NCBI GenBank assembly: GCA_902168185.1
Contig: CABHOV010000053.1
Location: 58,473-122,472, forward strand
Length of the DNA: 64,000 bases
Reading direction: 5' to 3'
Source of the DNA: an uncultured Bacteroides sp.
GTDB taxonomy: Bacteria > Bacteroidota > Bacteroidia > Cytophagales > Cyclobacteriaceae
Part shown: positions 10,501 to 19,477 of the stretch, piece after piece
Layout of the letters: the number at the start of each line of letters is the position of its first letter
How positions within the stretch are numbered: the stretch's first letter is position 1
The notes under the pieces: model-generated
What the model was told of the DNA's origin: nothing
Database searches by the model: none
What the model saw: only the letters and a program-made list of their open reading frames with translations
Position numbers and translations under genes: made by a program

Positions 10501-10791
10501 ATCGCCATCGGGGACTTGTATACTATATTTCCCGTCCTTGTCAGTTGTCGTTCCCTGGCTTGTGCCCTTTATCGTGATGCTCACGCCCGGCAGAGCAGTG
10601 GCATCATCGGCAGCTGTTACTGTACCGGTTACGGTAATCTCTGCCTGCTGCATCTCGGTAGTAAGTGACCGAGCGTCATGCGCTTTCACTTCAGATACCA
10701 AACCTGAAGTGACCAGAATGCACTGGATAATCATTCCCATCAGAGAATGGTTTATCAGTTTTTTAAACATGGGGTTGTATGGGTGTTGCAT
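7561..10791 (-). CDS. SusC/RagA-family TonB-linked outer-membrane transporter
   Basis: The 1076-residue protein has a signal peptide (hydrophobic LMGMIIQCILVTSG, residues about 17-30), then a CarboxypepD_reg-like domain (TVTGTVTAADDATALPGVSI, ending VFSFIGF). The SusC signature VVVGYGTQKKETLTGAVS precedes the plug (ENVQNMLTGKVPG, GTPLVVVDGIP, IESISVVKDASAAVFGSRA). The rest is a 22-strand barrel ending in VGLTAKF. It imports oligosaccharides with TonB energy together with the SusD protein downstream. Met8 (10770) is an alternative start that gives a more typical signal peptide. It is divergent from the GH92 operon, and the shared region 10792-11307 holds likely GntR operators. Confidence 0.96.
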   Translation of the reverse strand: MQHPYNPMFKKLINHSLMGMIIQCILVTSGLVSEVKAHDARSLTTEMQQAEITVTGTVTAADDATALPGVSITIKGTSQGTTTDKDGKYSIQVPDGDAVLVFSFIGFLSQEVTVSSRTVIDIGLTTDIQQLSEVVVVGYGTQKKETLTGAVSAVTSEEIVTTRNENVQNMLTGKVPGLRVRQNSSEPGQFNSSIDIRGFGTPLVVVDGIPRDNMARIDPEDIESISVVKDASAAVFGSRAANGVIIITTKKGTKTGEPSITYSGNMAWQVPSNYPDLVDAPQWMTLFNERDRHNVDNSNPSLKYTPEEIESYRNGTKASTNWKEAVMRKSAPQTQHTLSATGGNDKITYYSSVGYQYQGSFLQTDAINYEKYTLRSNVSAKVSKNIQFELNLAGFSDKRESSPYGSNDIIRAMWLQRPMDKVYYDEATKKYSMMDWNVILNPVAMMDKELVGENTYQSKWFQSSASLTYDVPFLEGLSFKGLYSYDYTMNDNKEYTKAYTLYLPTGAAYQANTQSRGNSRISRFFYSKNASLWRLQIAFERDFGNHHVSIMNLLENSHYQGDNFYGRRYGVLPLDQIFGGITENQEILQSTSSTSLYDYANRASVGRASYGFKNKYLAEFSYRYEGSSKFPKDNRWGFFPAVSAGWRISEEPFWSANSSLNFIDNLKVRGSYGITGDDSGLTYQFVSGYQYPVTGTGIGRTGLPPGYIFGNSFVSASSSTGLANNSITWYKAKTTNIGLDVDAWNGLLGATVEFFNRDRTGLLATRIQSLPGIVGANLPQENLNSDVSRGFEVELRHTNRIGEITYQVRGNISYTRTRTKYYEMARAGNSYLNWRNGLNDRNNNIWWGYEGDGRMTNWDDIYYNPVYIGRGSVPGDYQYLDWNGDGWISDLDVHPLATNGQVPLINYGITLGGQWKGVDLTMLWQGSGKKYVIAREFLYQPLWSNSNALSDFTDRWHPADPNADPYDPATEWVAGEYGYTGTSPNATSDFNIQNAAYIRLKSIEIGYTLPNTILDRISLQSVRVYVNAYNLLTFTKLRYMDPEFYTTNDITKAGLTDLGYNYPINKSFSVGLTAKF

Positions 10792-11081
10792 AGTTAATGA
10801 TTAACAGAAGCGTTGGTGTTGGTCCGTTCTACATCAAGTGGTTGGTGTGCTTTGGTGCGTTTAGCCAGCAAAGCAGTCAGAATTGGTATCCGTTTTTTCA
10901 TAGGCATTGGGGTTTGTTTTCCGAAGCGTTATTTTCTTTTCTCGACTCTTGTATGCTTGTGTATATATAGTTGCTGCGATCCCTACGACCTGCGTTACCA
11001 TGCGTCCCGCCTTCTACTCCAATTTCCTTTTCAGTGTTGTCTCGCGATCCGCTCTATTATATATGTAGGATATTGTTGTAT

Positions 11082-11091
11082 CATGTTCATA
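11082..11091. promoter_or_regulatory. Candidate GntR operator on the susC side
   Basis: The core CATGTTCATA is followed by CATAT. It matches the sites at 21865 and 21977 in all but the first base, and continues as ATACAT as they do. It lies about 290 bp upstream of the susC start. Confidence 0.6.
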
Positions 11092-11210
11092 CATATATGC
11101 AATATAGCAGTATTTTTAAATAATTGATATTTTCAAACGTTTGATTTTATTCACAAAAAAGTAGATTTTGCAGCACAAAACGTCAATATTTGAATTATCA
11201 AAATGTTAAT

Positions 11211-11242
11211 AAGTATGAACATACTTAATTTATATGAACATT
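11211..11242. promoter_or_regulatory. Two candidate GntR operators before the first GH92 gene
   Basis: The first site is the perfect dyad AAGTATG-aa-CATACTT (11211-11226). The second is TATGAACATT (11233-11242), the reverse orientation of the same core with one changed base. They lie 66-97 bp before the preferred GH92 start at 11308. If the ORF really began at 11203, both sites would fall inside the coding sequence, so they favour the later start. Confidence 0.65.
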
Positions 11243-11307
11243 TGCCTAACTTACATCGTCCTGATTTCCGGATGATGACCCGGAAAGGTTTAACCACTTT
11301 TAGAACA

Positions 11308-14300
11308 ATGAACAGACTACTTCTCTTTTTGCTTTTCGCATTTACTGGAATGGATTCTGCAATGGCTAATGACATCTGGAGCATTGGCAAGAATGATAAT
11401 TCCGCTGCTGATCTGGCGTTAGGCCCTGCGGACTATAAAAAGTTTTTGAGCAAGGACTTTGGATTTGAAGACCGTTTCTTTTTGGTCGGAAGGTCAAATG
11501 CTTCAACCGACTTTCCATATGTACTGCCTGGTCCCGATGACACCTGGGGCGGAACATGGGGAACTTCCGGCTGGCGCACACACGAGATCAATATTCTGTT
11601 CGCACTGAAATCTTTCCCAGCGGGAGGCAAGTGGAAACTCGTGATCGATCTTGTTGACACGCACCCACGCAAGTCGTTGATGAAAGTAGGCGTCAATGAT
11701 CAACAGTATGAAAAGTTTTTATTGAAAGGTATATCGGATGCATCACTCACGGGTGGCGCTTCAGGAGAAAAGATCCTGGAGATTCCTTTACGCGATGGCG
11801 TTATTCGTAGGGGTGGTAACAGCATTACGATTACCGTGCTCGAAGGTTCATGGGTCGTGTTTGATCACCTGCGGCTGGAAGGTCCTGATGGCGCTATACT
11901 GCAGCTGAACGAGGATGCATTTATCCGCAGCGTAAAGCCTGCTTTGTATGAATTGAGTATGGGAAAGAAAAATGTTCAGCCGTTATTAATAGATGTGGAG
12001 CACTTGAGTGGAAAGCCAGGCATCGAAGTACAACTCGATGGTATATCTATATATCAAACAACATTGGACTCTGCGCGGTATCAGTTGGAAGCACCGATGC
12101 CCGCGGTTGCAAAAGCAACGCATAGTAAATATAGTATAAGAGTAAATGGCAAAGAATTAGAAGCAGGCACTATTCAACGATCGCCCGGTAAACTTCAAAC
12201 ACCTGCAGACTATGTAGACACGCGCATCGGTACAGCACATTCACGCTGGATGATTGCACCCGGACCTTGGATGCCCTTCAGCATGGTAAAGCTTAGTCCG
12301 GATAACCAGAACATGGGCTGGCAGGCGGGATATCAACCTACATTTGAAACCATCGGTACCTTCAGTCATATTCACGAATGGACCATGGCTGGCCTGGGCC
12401 TGATGCCTACCAATGGTGCATTGCAGACAACCGTAGGAGATGAGTTCAATCCAGATGCAGGCTACCGCTCGCGCATTGATAAAGCTACCGAAGAAGCGCC
12501 GCTGGGATACTATAAAGTATATATGACCGACACACGCATCTGGGCTGAAGTAACAGCAACCGAGCGTGCCGGATTCCAGCGCTATACCTTTCCCAAAGAT
12601 CAGGATGGACGCGTGATGATCGATCTGCACGTGCAGGGAGAATACGACTACAAATTGTCAGATATAGCCATTAAAAAAGTAAACGACTATCGCATCGAAG
12701 GCTATAGTCACCAGATCTCACCACGCCCGACCGTATGGAGCAATGATGCCGACCAGGAATATACTATACATTTTGTCATAGAGTTTGATCAGCCTATAAA
12801 GAAAATAGGAGGGTGGCTCGACAGCGACCCTGTAGACATCAGCAAGCTGCAAGGCAAGAACCTGAAAGAGGCCGGAGCGTATGTCGAGTTTGATACAAAG
12901 AAGTCATCGATAGTACAAGCGCGTTCGGGTATATCGCTGGTGAGTATAGCAAATGCTGGCGAGAACCTGGAGAAAGAAATCGCGAAGCCTTTCGGTTGGC
13001 GTTATGATGCCGTAGTGGCAAACCAGAAAAAAGTATGGAACAATTATCTCTCACGCATCACCATCACATCCGATAATCGCCTGGAGAAAGTGCGCTTCTA
13101 TACCAACTTCTTCCGTTCGCTGTGCCGCAATACCTGGAGCGATGTAAATGGCGAGTGGATGGCACCCGATGAGACTAAGCATAAATTTGCCAATCCCGAT
13201 CATCTCGCGCTCGGCTGCGATGCATTCTGGAATACATTCTGGAATCTGAATCAACTCTGGAACCTGGCCACACCCGAGTGGTCATCGAAGTGGGTTAATT
13301 CTCAACTGGCGATGTATGATGTAAACGGATGGTTGGCAAAAGGTCCTGCAGGAATGGAATATATACCCGTGATGGTAGCCGAACATGAAATACCGTTGAT
13401 GGTATCGGCATACCAAATGGGAGTCCGTGACTTCGATAAAGAGAAAGCATTCGAGGCGATGAAGAAAATGCAAACAACGCCGGCCGGCCCGGTGGCAGGA
13501 GGCTTTGCCGGGAACCGCGACCTGGTATCCTATATGAAGTATAAATATGTACCGGTTGATCTCGGACGATTTTCAAACTCACTCGAGTATTCCTACGACG
13601 ATTGGACAGTAGCACAGTTCGCCAAAGCACTTGGCAAGGATGCCGACTATAAAGTATTTGCTGAGCGCGGCGAATGGTGGCGCAATGCGTTTAACCCCAA
13701 GAATGGCTACGCACAACTGCGCGACAGTAAAGGAGAATTTACCGAGCCCTTCGACCCGTTTCAGTCTGGTCGTAACGAAGAGTATGTAGAAGGTAATTCC
13801 TGGCAGCTCAGTTTCTTTGTTCCACAAGACGTTCCTGCGATGGCCGACATGATTGGTCGTAAAGCTTTTGTCGATCGCCTGAACTGGGGCTTTGTGGCCA
13901 GTGAACCGTGGCGCTACAATGCACCGAACGATCAGTATTGGGATTATCCTGTTGTACAAGGCAACCAGCAATCCATGCACTTTGCTTTTCTCTTCAATTG
14001 GGTAGACCATCCATGGCTAACGCAGAAGTGGAGCCGATCTATACTGGAAGAATATTATGGCGGTGGTTTAGCAAATGCATACCTGGGTGATGAAGACCAG
14101 GGGCAGATGAGCGCCTGGTTTGTCATGGCTTCAATCGGTCTGTTCCAGACCGATGGCGGATGCCGTGTTGAACCGGTATATGAGATAGCCAGTCCGTTGT
14201 ATGAGCAGATTGTGATTGATCTCGGTGGACGCTACGGACGTGGTAAACAGTTTGTGATCGAAGCCAAAAATACATCCCGCAATAACAAGTATATACAGTC

Positions 14301-14424
14301 GGCCACACTCAACGGAAAAACACTAAACTCTTTTAAGTTCCCTGCCGGCGAACTGCTGAAGGGTGGCAAGCTTACGCTGGTCATGGGCGATAAGCCAAAT
14401 AAACAGTGGGGTATAGCAAAGTAA
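11308..14424 (+). CDS. GH92 alpha-mannosidase with N-terminal lyase-type beta domain
   Basis: The protein has 1038 residues from this ATG. MNRLLLFLLFAFTGMDSAMA is a clean signal peptide, and the operators at 11211-11242 lie upstream. In-frame ATGs at 11203 and 11272/11275 exist but are less likely. The first 300 residues after the signal look like the beta-sandwich found at the end of rhamnogalacturonan lyases (IWSIGKNDNSAADLAL, WRTHEINILF, GGNSITITVLEG), a probable carbohydrate-binding module. The GH92 part begins DYVDTRIGTAHSRWMIAPG and has EGNSWQLSFFVPQD, whose Glu (828) fits the catalytic acid position. GDEDQGQMSAWF has two Asp two residues apart (928 and 930), fitting the catalytic base pair. 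GH92 enzymes are Ca-dependent exo-alpha-mannosidases. It is first in a four-gene operon, 13 bp before the next gene. Confidence 0.93.
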   Translation: MNRLLLFLLFAFTGMDSAMANDIWSIGKNDNSAADLALGPADYKKFLSKDFGFEDRFFLVGRSNASTDFPYVLPGPDDTWGGTWGTSGWRTHEINILFALKSFPAGGKWKLVIDLVDTHPRKSLMKVGVNDQQYEKFLLKGISDASLTGGASGEKILEIPLRDGVIRRGGNSITITVLEGSWVVFDHLRLEGPDGAILQLNEDAFIRSVKPALYELSMGKKNVQPLLIDVEHLSGKPGIEVQLDGISIYQTTLDSARYQLEAPMPAVAKATHSKYSIRVNGKELEAGTIQRSPGKLQTPADYVDTRIGTAHSRWMIAPGPWMPFSMVKLSPDNQNMGWQAGYQPTFETIGTFSHIHEWTMAGLGLMPTNGALQTTVGDEFNPDAGYRSRIDKATEEAPLGYYKVYMTDTRIWAEVTATERAGFQRYTFPKDQDGRVMIDLHVQGEYDYKLSDIAIKKVNDYRIEGYSHQISPRPTVWSNDADQEYTIHFVIEFDQPIKKIGGWLDSDPVDISKLQGKNLKEAGAYVEFDTKKSSIVQARSGISLVSIANAGENLEKEIAKPFGWRYDAVVANQKKVWNNYLSRITITSDNRLEKVRFYTNFFRSLCRNTWSDVNGEWMAPDETKHKFANPDHLALGCDAFWNTFWNLNQLWNLATPEWSSKWVNSQLAMYDVNGWLAKGPAGMEYIPVMVAEHEIPLMVSAYQMGVRDFDKEKAFEAMKKMQTTPAGPVAGGFAGNRDLVSYMKYKYVPVDLGRFSNSLEYSYDDWTVAQFAKALGKDADYKVFAERGEWWRNAFNPKNGYAQLRDSKGEFTEPFDPFQSGRNEEYVEGNSWQLSFFVPQDVPAMADMIGRKAFVDRLNWGFVASEPWRYNAPNDQYWDYPVVQGNQQSMHFAFLFNWVDHPWLTQKWSRSILEEYYGGGLANAYLGDEDQGQMSAWFVMASIGLFQTDGGCRVEPVYEIASPLYEQIVIDLGGRYGRGKQFVIEAKNTSRNNKYIQSATLNGKTLNSFKFPAGELLKGGKLTLVMGDKPNKQWGIAK

Positions 14425-14437
14425 TACAGAAAAAACA

Positions 14438-17400
14438 GTGCGGAACGTGTTGATCAGAAAGTCATTTATAGGCAGATGCATATTGGTTGTTGTGCTGTTT
14501 TCAGGCTACACTATATATGCACAGCAACTTGATGTATATACTCCCGTTTCCGCCGAAGCAATCACGGTGGAATCCAGCAGCGAGTTTCCCGGATTTCCCG
14601 ATGAAGAGACTATCAACGGAAGCGGTATGAATGGCCACAGCCATACAGCGCACAACCTGGGGAAGACCATGTGGATCTCGAAGGTTTCGGAAACATCCGT
14701 ACAAGCGCGACAGCAGACCCGCAAGGGAGTTGTGTGGTTGCTATATATATTCGACAAAGAGCGGACGCCTGCATTCATTGAGATCTGGAATCACAATCAA
14801 CACGATCATACCAACCGGGGTCTGCGTAAAGTATATCTGCAATATTCACGTGATGGAAAGACCTGGTATACATTGAAAGATGGTGATCGCGATTATTTTG
14901 TGATCCCCGAATCAGTCGGTAAAAAAGAAGAGCCCGCAGATTTTCATCTTGACCTTGCGGGGATAAGCTTTAAATATTTCTGCATCACAGCCGATAAACA
15001 CGAGGGCAACTATTATCACGATGGTTCGCCCCATGTAGCGGACGATGCAAAATGGAAAAATCAGAACATCAACTATTATGGATTGAGTGAGATCAGGTTT
15101 TATGAGAAGGCGAAACGTGCGCTCAGCAGTGTTTCCAAGATTGATGATATATCATTTATACCCACGCAAGGGTATCGTAAATCACCGGAGGGACCGCGCA
15201 GGGAGTATAAAGTAAAGTTCAACAAACCCTTGTACGATGGAGCTACGCTCGAAGTATCGTTCGCTGGTAAAAAACTCGTAGAGAAGATTCCAGCATCGAA
15301 AATGGGCGTGTATGAAATGACTGCGTTGTTCCCTGCAGGACTAATGGAAGAAGCTATACCCGTTGATGTAAACTTCAGAAGTCGCCAGGGCAACGTGAAG
15401 AAGAATGTTATGATGGAAGGTGCACGTACGTGGGAGGTATACTTTCTGCCTCACTCGCACTTGGATATAGGCTATACCCATCGCCACGAAGATGTGATGA
15501 ACCTGCAACTGCGTAACATCGAGCGCGCCGTAATGCTGGCCGAACGCACAAAGGATTATCCGGATGGTGCAAAGTTCAAGTGGAATATAGAAACCATGTG
15601 GCCCGTGAGTGAATACCTGGAGCGTTACAAAAACACGGCGCAAGTGGAGGCATTCAAGTCAGCCGTAAAAGATGGTAGCGTTTCCTTGAATGCCTCGATC
15701 GGAAATATACTCACAGGTCTTTGCAAGCAGGAAGAGATCACGCACTTGTTTGACGATGCACATCGTGTTGGAAAAGAACTTGGCGTGGATGTACGTTCCG
15801 TCATGATGTCGGACGTACCCGGGGCGTCATGGGGAATGGTGACGGCTATGGCTGAAAACGGAATGAAGTATTTCTCCATGGCCCCCAACTATGTTCCGCA
15901 CGTGGAGACCGGTGGTAGCCGCGTGGGACTTGCACACAAGGAGTGGGGCGACTACCCATTCTATTGGGCCTCACCATCGGGCGAAGAAAAAGTATTGTGC
16001 TGGTCTGCGGGCAAAGGTTACTCTTACTTTCATGATTGGCTTGCCGGAAAACTTTCATCAAGCGGACTGGATCCATTGTGGGAGTATCTCCATACACTTG
16101 AGGTAAAAGAGTTCCCCTATAACTTTTCATACCTGCGCTATACCGTGCATGGCGACAACGGTCCGCCCGATACTGACATGCCGGACATCATCCGAAAGTG
16201 GAATGAAGTATATGAATATCCGAAGTTTCACATCAGCACAACCGAAGAGTTGTTTACGCGCTTTGAAAAACTATACGGAGATAAACTACCGACATTCAGA
16301 GGAGACTTCACTCCCTATTGGGAAGATGGCGCAGCCTCAACAGCAGAAGATTTATCGTTGAACCGGTATAATGCCGAACGCCTCAACCAACTCGAAATTC
16401 TTTGGTCTATAACAAACCCGAAGGTATATCCGTCAGAGAGTTTTTATCAAGCCTGGCGTAATGTCGCGTTGTTCTCCGAACATACGTGGGGTGCGTCGGC
16501 AAGTGGTCCTGAACCCGATTCGGAATTTACGCGTGCATTGTGGAAACAAAAACAGGCCTTTGCGCTTCGTGCTGATTCGATAGCTAAACAAATCACACAA
16601 GAATGGTATACCGCTGTTAATGCCCATGATCAAGGACAGTATATACATATATTCAATACAAACCTGTGGCCTCGTACCGATGTGGTCACTTTCTCTACAT
16701 CGCAGAATCTTGCAGGGAAAAAACTCGTAGATGAAAGTAATCAGGAGGTAAGCTTGCAGAAGACAGGCGAGAATACGTGGATGTTTATCGCTGCCGATGT
16801 GCCACCACTTGCTTCAAAAGTATATCGCATTGTAACTTCCAGTACGGCTATACCGAAGAGTCCATTTGTCGTCACCGAAAATGCATTGTCCAATAAACTT
16901 ATCTCGGTGTCAATCGATAATCAAAGTGGCGCCATCACATCGTTGATTGATAACAGGGGCTTCAACTACGCTACTGGTAAAGGACTGAATGAGTATATAT
17001 ATACCGGTAGTAACGCATCTTCGCCACAGTATGTAACAGCGGTAGGAAGCATCGAGACTCTCCACAACGGCCCCGTATCCGCTACACTTCGCGTTACCTC
17101 TGATGCACCGGGCTGCTATTCGCTGGTACGGGATATCACCGTCTATAAAGGTATAAATCGTGTTGACATTCGGAACATTGTAGATAAGATCGATAATCGT
17201 TCGGACGAAAGTGTACGGTTCGCTTTTCCTTTTAGTATAAGAAACGCTGAAACAGTAATCGATCTGCCTTTCGGTGAGATCCGTCCGGAACGGGAGCAAC
17301 TATCGGGTGCCAATAAGAATTTTTTCTCTGTGAATAATGGTGTATCTATATCGGGTATGCGTCAGAATATACTGTTAACAACAGTCGGCACACCCATATT

Positions 17401-17923
17401 GGAAGTAGGAGGCATGCAAGGGGAAGCATGGATGTCTGACACCCGTGAGTTCCTCGACTGGAGCCGGTCGGCATCATCTTCACCAACAGTATATTCCTGG
17501 GTGATGAATAATTCGTGGGGAACAAACTATAAAGCCTCACAATCCGGAAAAGTAGAGTTTCGATATTCTATCATTCCCCTCGAACCGTATGCGCACCAAG
17601 CCAAACAACGCGGCATGGAAATAGCACAGCCTCTCGTTGCTATAGTATCAAACCATGCGAAGCCCTATCGTACGTTGTTCAGTGTAAGCGGCAACAATAA
17701 GATTGCTGTCTCAACCATACGTCCTTCAAAAGATCAGGACGGCTATCTGGTTCGGTTGGTGAATCTCTCGCCTCAATCCGTACAATCTTCATTCGAGTGG
17801 CGCGCGTTAAAACCTGCCAACATCTCGGAGTGTGATAATGAAGCGCGCAATGCAAGACCTGCCGGTAATTCATTTTGGATGAAACCCTATGGAACCACAA
17901 CATGGAAGATAGAAGAAAGATAG
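14438..17923 (+). CDS. GH38-type alpha-mannosidase with N-terminal F5/8-type domain
   Basis: The 1161-residue secreted protein starts at a GTG. The frame then gives a good signal peptide (CILVVVLFSGYTIYAQQ) and no ATG lies near. Residues about 30-230 resemble a discoidin/F5-8 type C binding domain (IWNHNQHDHTNRGLRKVYLQ). The catalytic domain starts about residue 330 with HSHLDIGYTH, in which His339, His341 and Asp343 fit the zinc site of GH38. The SDVPG motif holds Asp459, the best nucleophile candidate. The C-terminal 450 residues are beta domains typical of GH38. It should cleave alpha-mannosidic bonds in the periplasm or at the surface. It starts 13 bp after GH92 and overlaps the sulfatase by 22 bp, so translation is probably coupled. 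It is divergent from textbook GH38, and the exact specificity is uncertain. Confidence 0.88.
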   Translation: MRNVLIRKSFIGRCILVVVLFSGYTIYAQQLDVYTPVSAEAITVESSSEFPGFPDEETINGSGMNGHSHTAHNLGKTMWISKVSETSVQARQQTRKGVVWLLYIFDKERTPAFIEIWNHNQHDHTNRGLRKVYLQYSRDGKTWYTLKDGDRDYFVIPESVGKKEEPADFHLDLAGISFKYFCITADKHEGNYYHDGSPHVADDAKWKNQNINYYGLSEIRFYEKAKRALSSVSKIDDISFIPTQGYRKSPEGPRREYKVKFNKPLYDGATLEVSFAGKKLVEKIPASKMGVYEMTALFPAGLMEEAIPVDVNFRSRQGNVKKNVMMEGARTWEVYFLPHSHLDIGYTHRHEDVMNLQLRNIERAVMLAERTKDYPDGAKFKWNIETMWPVSEYLERYKNTAQVEAFKSAVKDGSVSLNASIGNILTGLCKQEEITHLFDDAHRVGKELGVDVRSVMMSDVPGASWGMVTAMAENGMKYFSMAPNYVPHVETGGSRVGLAHKEWGDYPFYWASPSGEEKVLCWSAGKGYSYFHDWLAGKLSSSGLDPLWEYLHTLEVKEFPYNFSYLRYTVHGDNGPPDTDMPDIIRKWNEVYEYPKFHISTTEELFTRFEKLYGDKLPTFRGDFTPYWEDGAASTAEDLSLNRYNAERLNQLEILWSITNPKVYPSESFYQAWRNVALFSEHTWGASASGPEPDSEFTRALWKQKQAFALRADSIAKQITQEWYTAVNAHDQGQYIHIFNTNLWPRTDVVTFSTSQNLAGKKLVDESNQEVSLQKTGENTWMFIAADVPPLASKVYRIVTSSTAIPKSPFVVTENALSNKLISVSIDNQSGAITSLIDNRGFNYATGKGLNEYIYTGSNASSPQYVTAVGSIETLHNGPVSATLRVTSDAPGCYSLVRDITVYKGINRVDIRNIVDKIDNRSDESVRFAFPFSIRNAETVIDLPFGEIRPEREQLSGANKNFFSVNNGVSISGMRQNILLTTVGTPILEVGGMQGEAWMSDTREFLDWSRSASSSPTVYSWVMNNSWGTNYKASQSGKVEFRYSIIPLEPYAHQAKQRGMEIAQPLVAIVSNHAKPYRTLFSVSGNNKIAVSTIRPSKDQDGYLVRLVNLSPQSVQSSFEWRALKPANISECDNEARNARPAGNSFWMKPYGTTTWKIEER

Positions 17924-19476
17924 CGCGTACTATATACCGGACGTTCCTGCTAATCATTGTGGTGACGGGTATAGTTCGTGCGCAAACGCATCAGCCATCA
18001 CAACAGAAGCCGAACGTTATCTTCATCATGTCCGATGATCACGGATATCAGGCTGTGAGTGCCTACAGCAAAAAGTTAATTCATACACCCAACATCGATC
18101 GCATCGGTCGCCAGGGTGCTGTCATGAAAAATGCCTTTGTAACCAATTCAGTTTGCAGTCCCAGTCGCGCGGTAATTCTAACCGGTAAATATTCACATGA
18201 GAATGGTCAGCGCGATAATGGAACACACTTCGATGGCAGCCAGCAAACACTGCCGAAGATATTCAAGGCCAACGGCTATCGTACTGCCCTGGTAGGGAAG
18301 TGGCATTTGTTCAGCAAGCCTACCGGCTTCGACTACTGGAATATACTTCCCGACCAGGGCCATTACTACAATCCTGCTTTTATCAACATGGGTAAGGACA
18401 CTGCGTATAGCGGGTACGTTACCGATGTAACAACGGATCTTGCGCTCGACTGGATTGAACAGAATCGCCACAAGCCGTTCTTCATGATGCTGCACCACAA
18501 GGCACCACACCGTAACTGGATGCCGCCCCAGCGATACCTGCGCGAGTATAATGATCGCCAGTTTCCTTTGCCTCATAATTTCTATGATGACTACACCGGC
18601 CGCGAAGGATTACAACGCCAACTCATCTCGATGAAAGAAGGACTTGATATCCGGTATGATAGTAAAGTGCCTTGCGATACCTGCGCCGTTACCAAAGTAA
18701 ATGAGTGGGCACCGGCCGAGTTTCAGCGTGAGATGGAACGCATGACATCTACAGAGCGTGTAGCATGGGACAAGGCTTACCAGGATGAATATAAAACTTT
18801 TGTACAGGTAAAAGGCAAAGACCAGTTGCTGCGCTGGCAGTATCAACGCTTCCTGGAGGATTATCTTCGCTGCGTTCGTTCAGTAGATGATAACGTTGGC
18901 CGCGTGCTAAAGTATCTCGATGATAAAGGACTTGCCAGTAACACCATCGTAGTATATATATCCGACCAGGGAGTATATCTCGGTGAACACGGACTATACG
19001 ACAAACGCTTCATGTACGAAGAATCACTTCGAACCCCCATGCTGATTCGTTTTCCGCAGGCCATACGACAAGGTCAACAAGTTGATGCGTATGTACTGAA
19101 CCTGGATGTACCGCCGACGTTGTTAGACTTTGCTGGCATCGCCATTCCGCAGGAGATGCAGGGCCAGTCCATGAAAGCACTTCTGCAAAAGAAGACGGTG
19201 AAAGGCTGGCGCAAACAAATATACTATCATTACTACGAGAAATCGTTCGGTGCTACCGCCCACTATGGCATTCGTACCGAACGTTACAAGCTTATTCACT
19301 TCTACGATCCCGGTAATTCGTGGGAGCTGTATGATCTGAAAAAGGATACACATGAAATGCATAACCTTTACGCTGATCCTGCCTATAAAGAGACGATAGC
19401 AAAACTCAAGGCACAGCTTCAGGTGCTACAGGAAAAATACAACGATCCCTATGATGAAAAGAACAATACATTCTAA
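17902..19476 (+). CDS. Secreted S1-family sulfatase
   Basis: The protein has 524 residues from the ATG at 17902, which overlaps the end of the GH38 gene and gives a signal peptide (TFLLIIVVTGIVRAQ). The earlier in-frame ATG at 17875 would add residues before it. The sulfatase fold shows PNVIFIMSDDHG with metal ligands Asp45/Asp46. The CSPSRAVILTG motif has Cys85, the residue matured to formylglycine, and GKWHLF and YISDQGVYLGEHGLYDKRF follow. It removes sulfate esters from a carbohydrate. Its place between two mannosidase genes suggests sulfated mannose or a sulfated cap that blocks the mannosidases (inference). No maturase (anSME) gene is in the window, so maturation must be supplied elsewhere. 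The subfamily cannot be assigned by eye. Confidence 0.93.
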   Translation: MEDRRKIARTIYRTFLLIIVVTGIVRAQTHQPSQQKPNVIFIMSDDHGYQAVSAYSKKLIHTPNIDRIGRQGAVMKNAFVTNSVCSPSRAVILTGKYSHENGQRDNGTHFDGSQQTLPKIFKANGYRTALVGKWHLFSKPTGFDYWNILPDQGHYYNPAFINMGKDTAYSGYVTDVTTDLALDWIEQNRHKPFFMMLHHKAPHRNWMPPQRYLREYNDRQFPLPHNFYDDYTGREGLQRQLISMKEGLDIRYDSKVPCDTCAVTKVNEWAPAEFQREMERMTSTERVAWDKAYQDEYKTFVQVKGKDQLLRWQYQRFLEDYLRCVRSVDDNVGRVLKYLDDKGLASNTIVVYISDQGVYLGEHGLYDKRFMYEESLRTPMLIRFPQAIRQGQQVDAYVLNLDVPPTLLDFAGIAIPQEMQGQSMKALLQKKTVKGWRKQIYYHYYEKSFGATAHYGIRTERYKLIHFYDPGNSWELYDLKKDTHEMHNLYADPAYKETIAKLKAQLQVLQEKYNDPYDEKNNTF

Positions 19477-19477
19477 C

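Larger units (their letters stand above)
10792..11307. other. Divergent control region between susC and the mannosidase operon
   Basis: This 516-bp AT-rich region has no credible gene. The ORF at 10813-11127 has non-coding-like composition. The region holds three copies of the TATG(TT/AA)CATA-type site: one on the susC side (11082) and two near the GH92 gene (11211-11242). No exact TAnnTTTG core was found. Confidence 0.7.

Noticed and set aside
10813..11127. 104-codon plus-strand ORF between susC and the GH92 gene
   Set aside because: It has a Cys/Leu-rich, non-coding look, starts inside the susC leader and overlaps the operator at 11082.
11203..11307. Longer N-terminus for the first GH92 protein
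   Set aside because: The operators at 11211-11242 would be coding, and MNRLLLFLLFAFTG at 11308 is a clean signal peptide.
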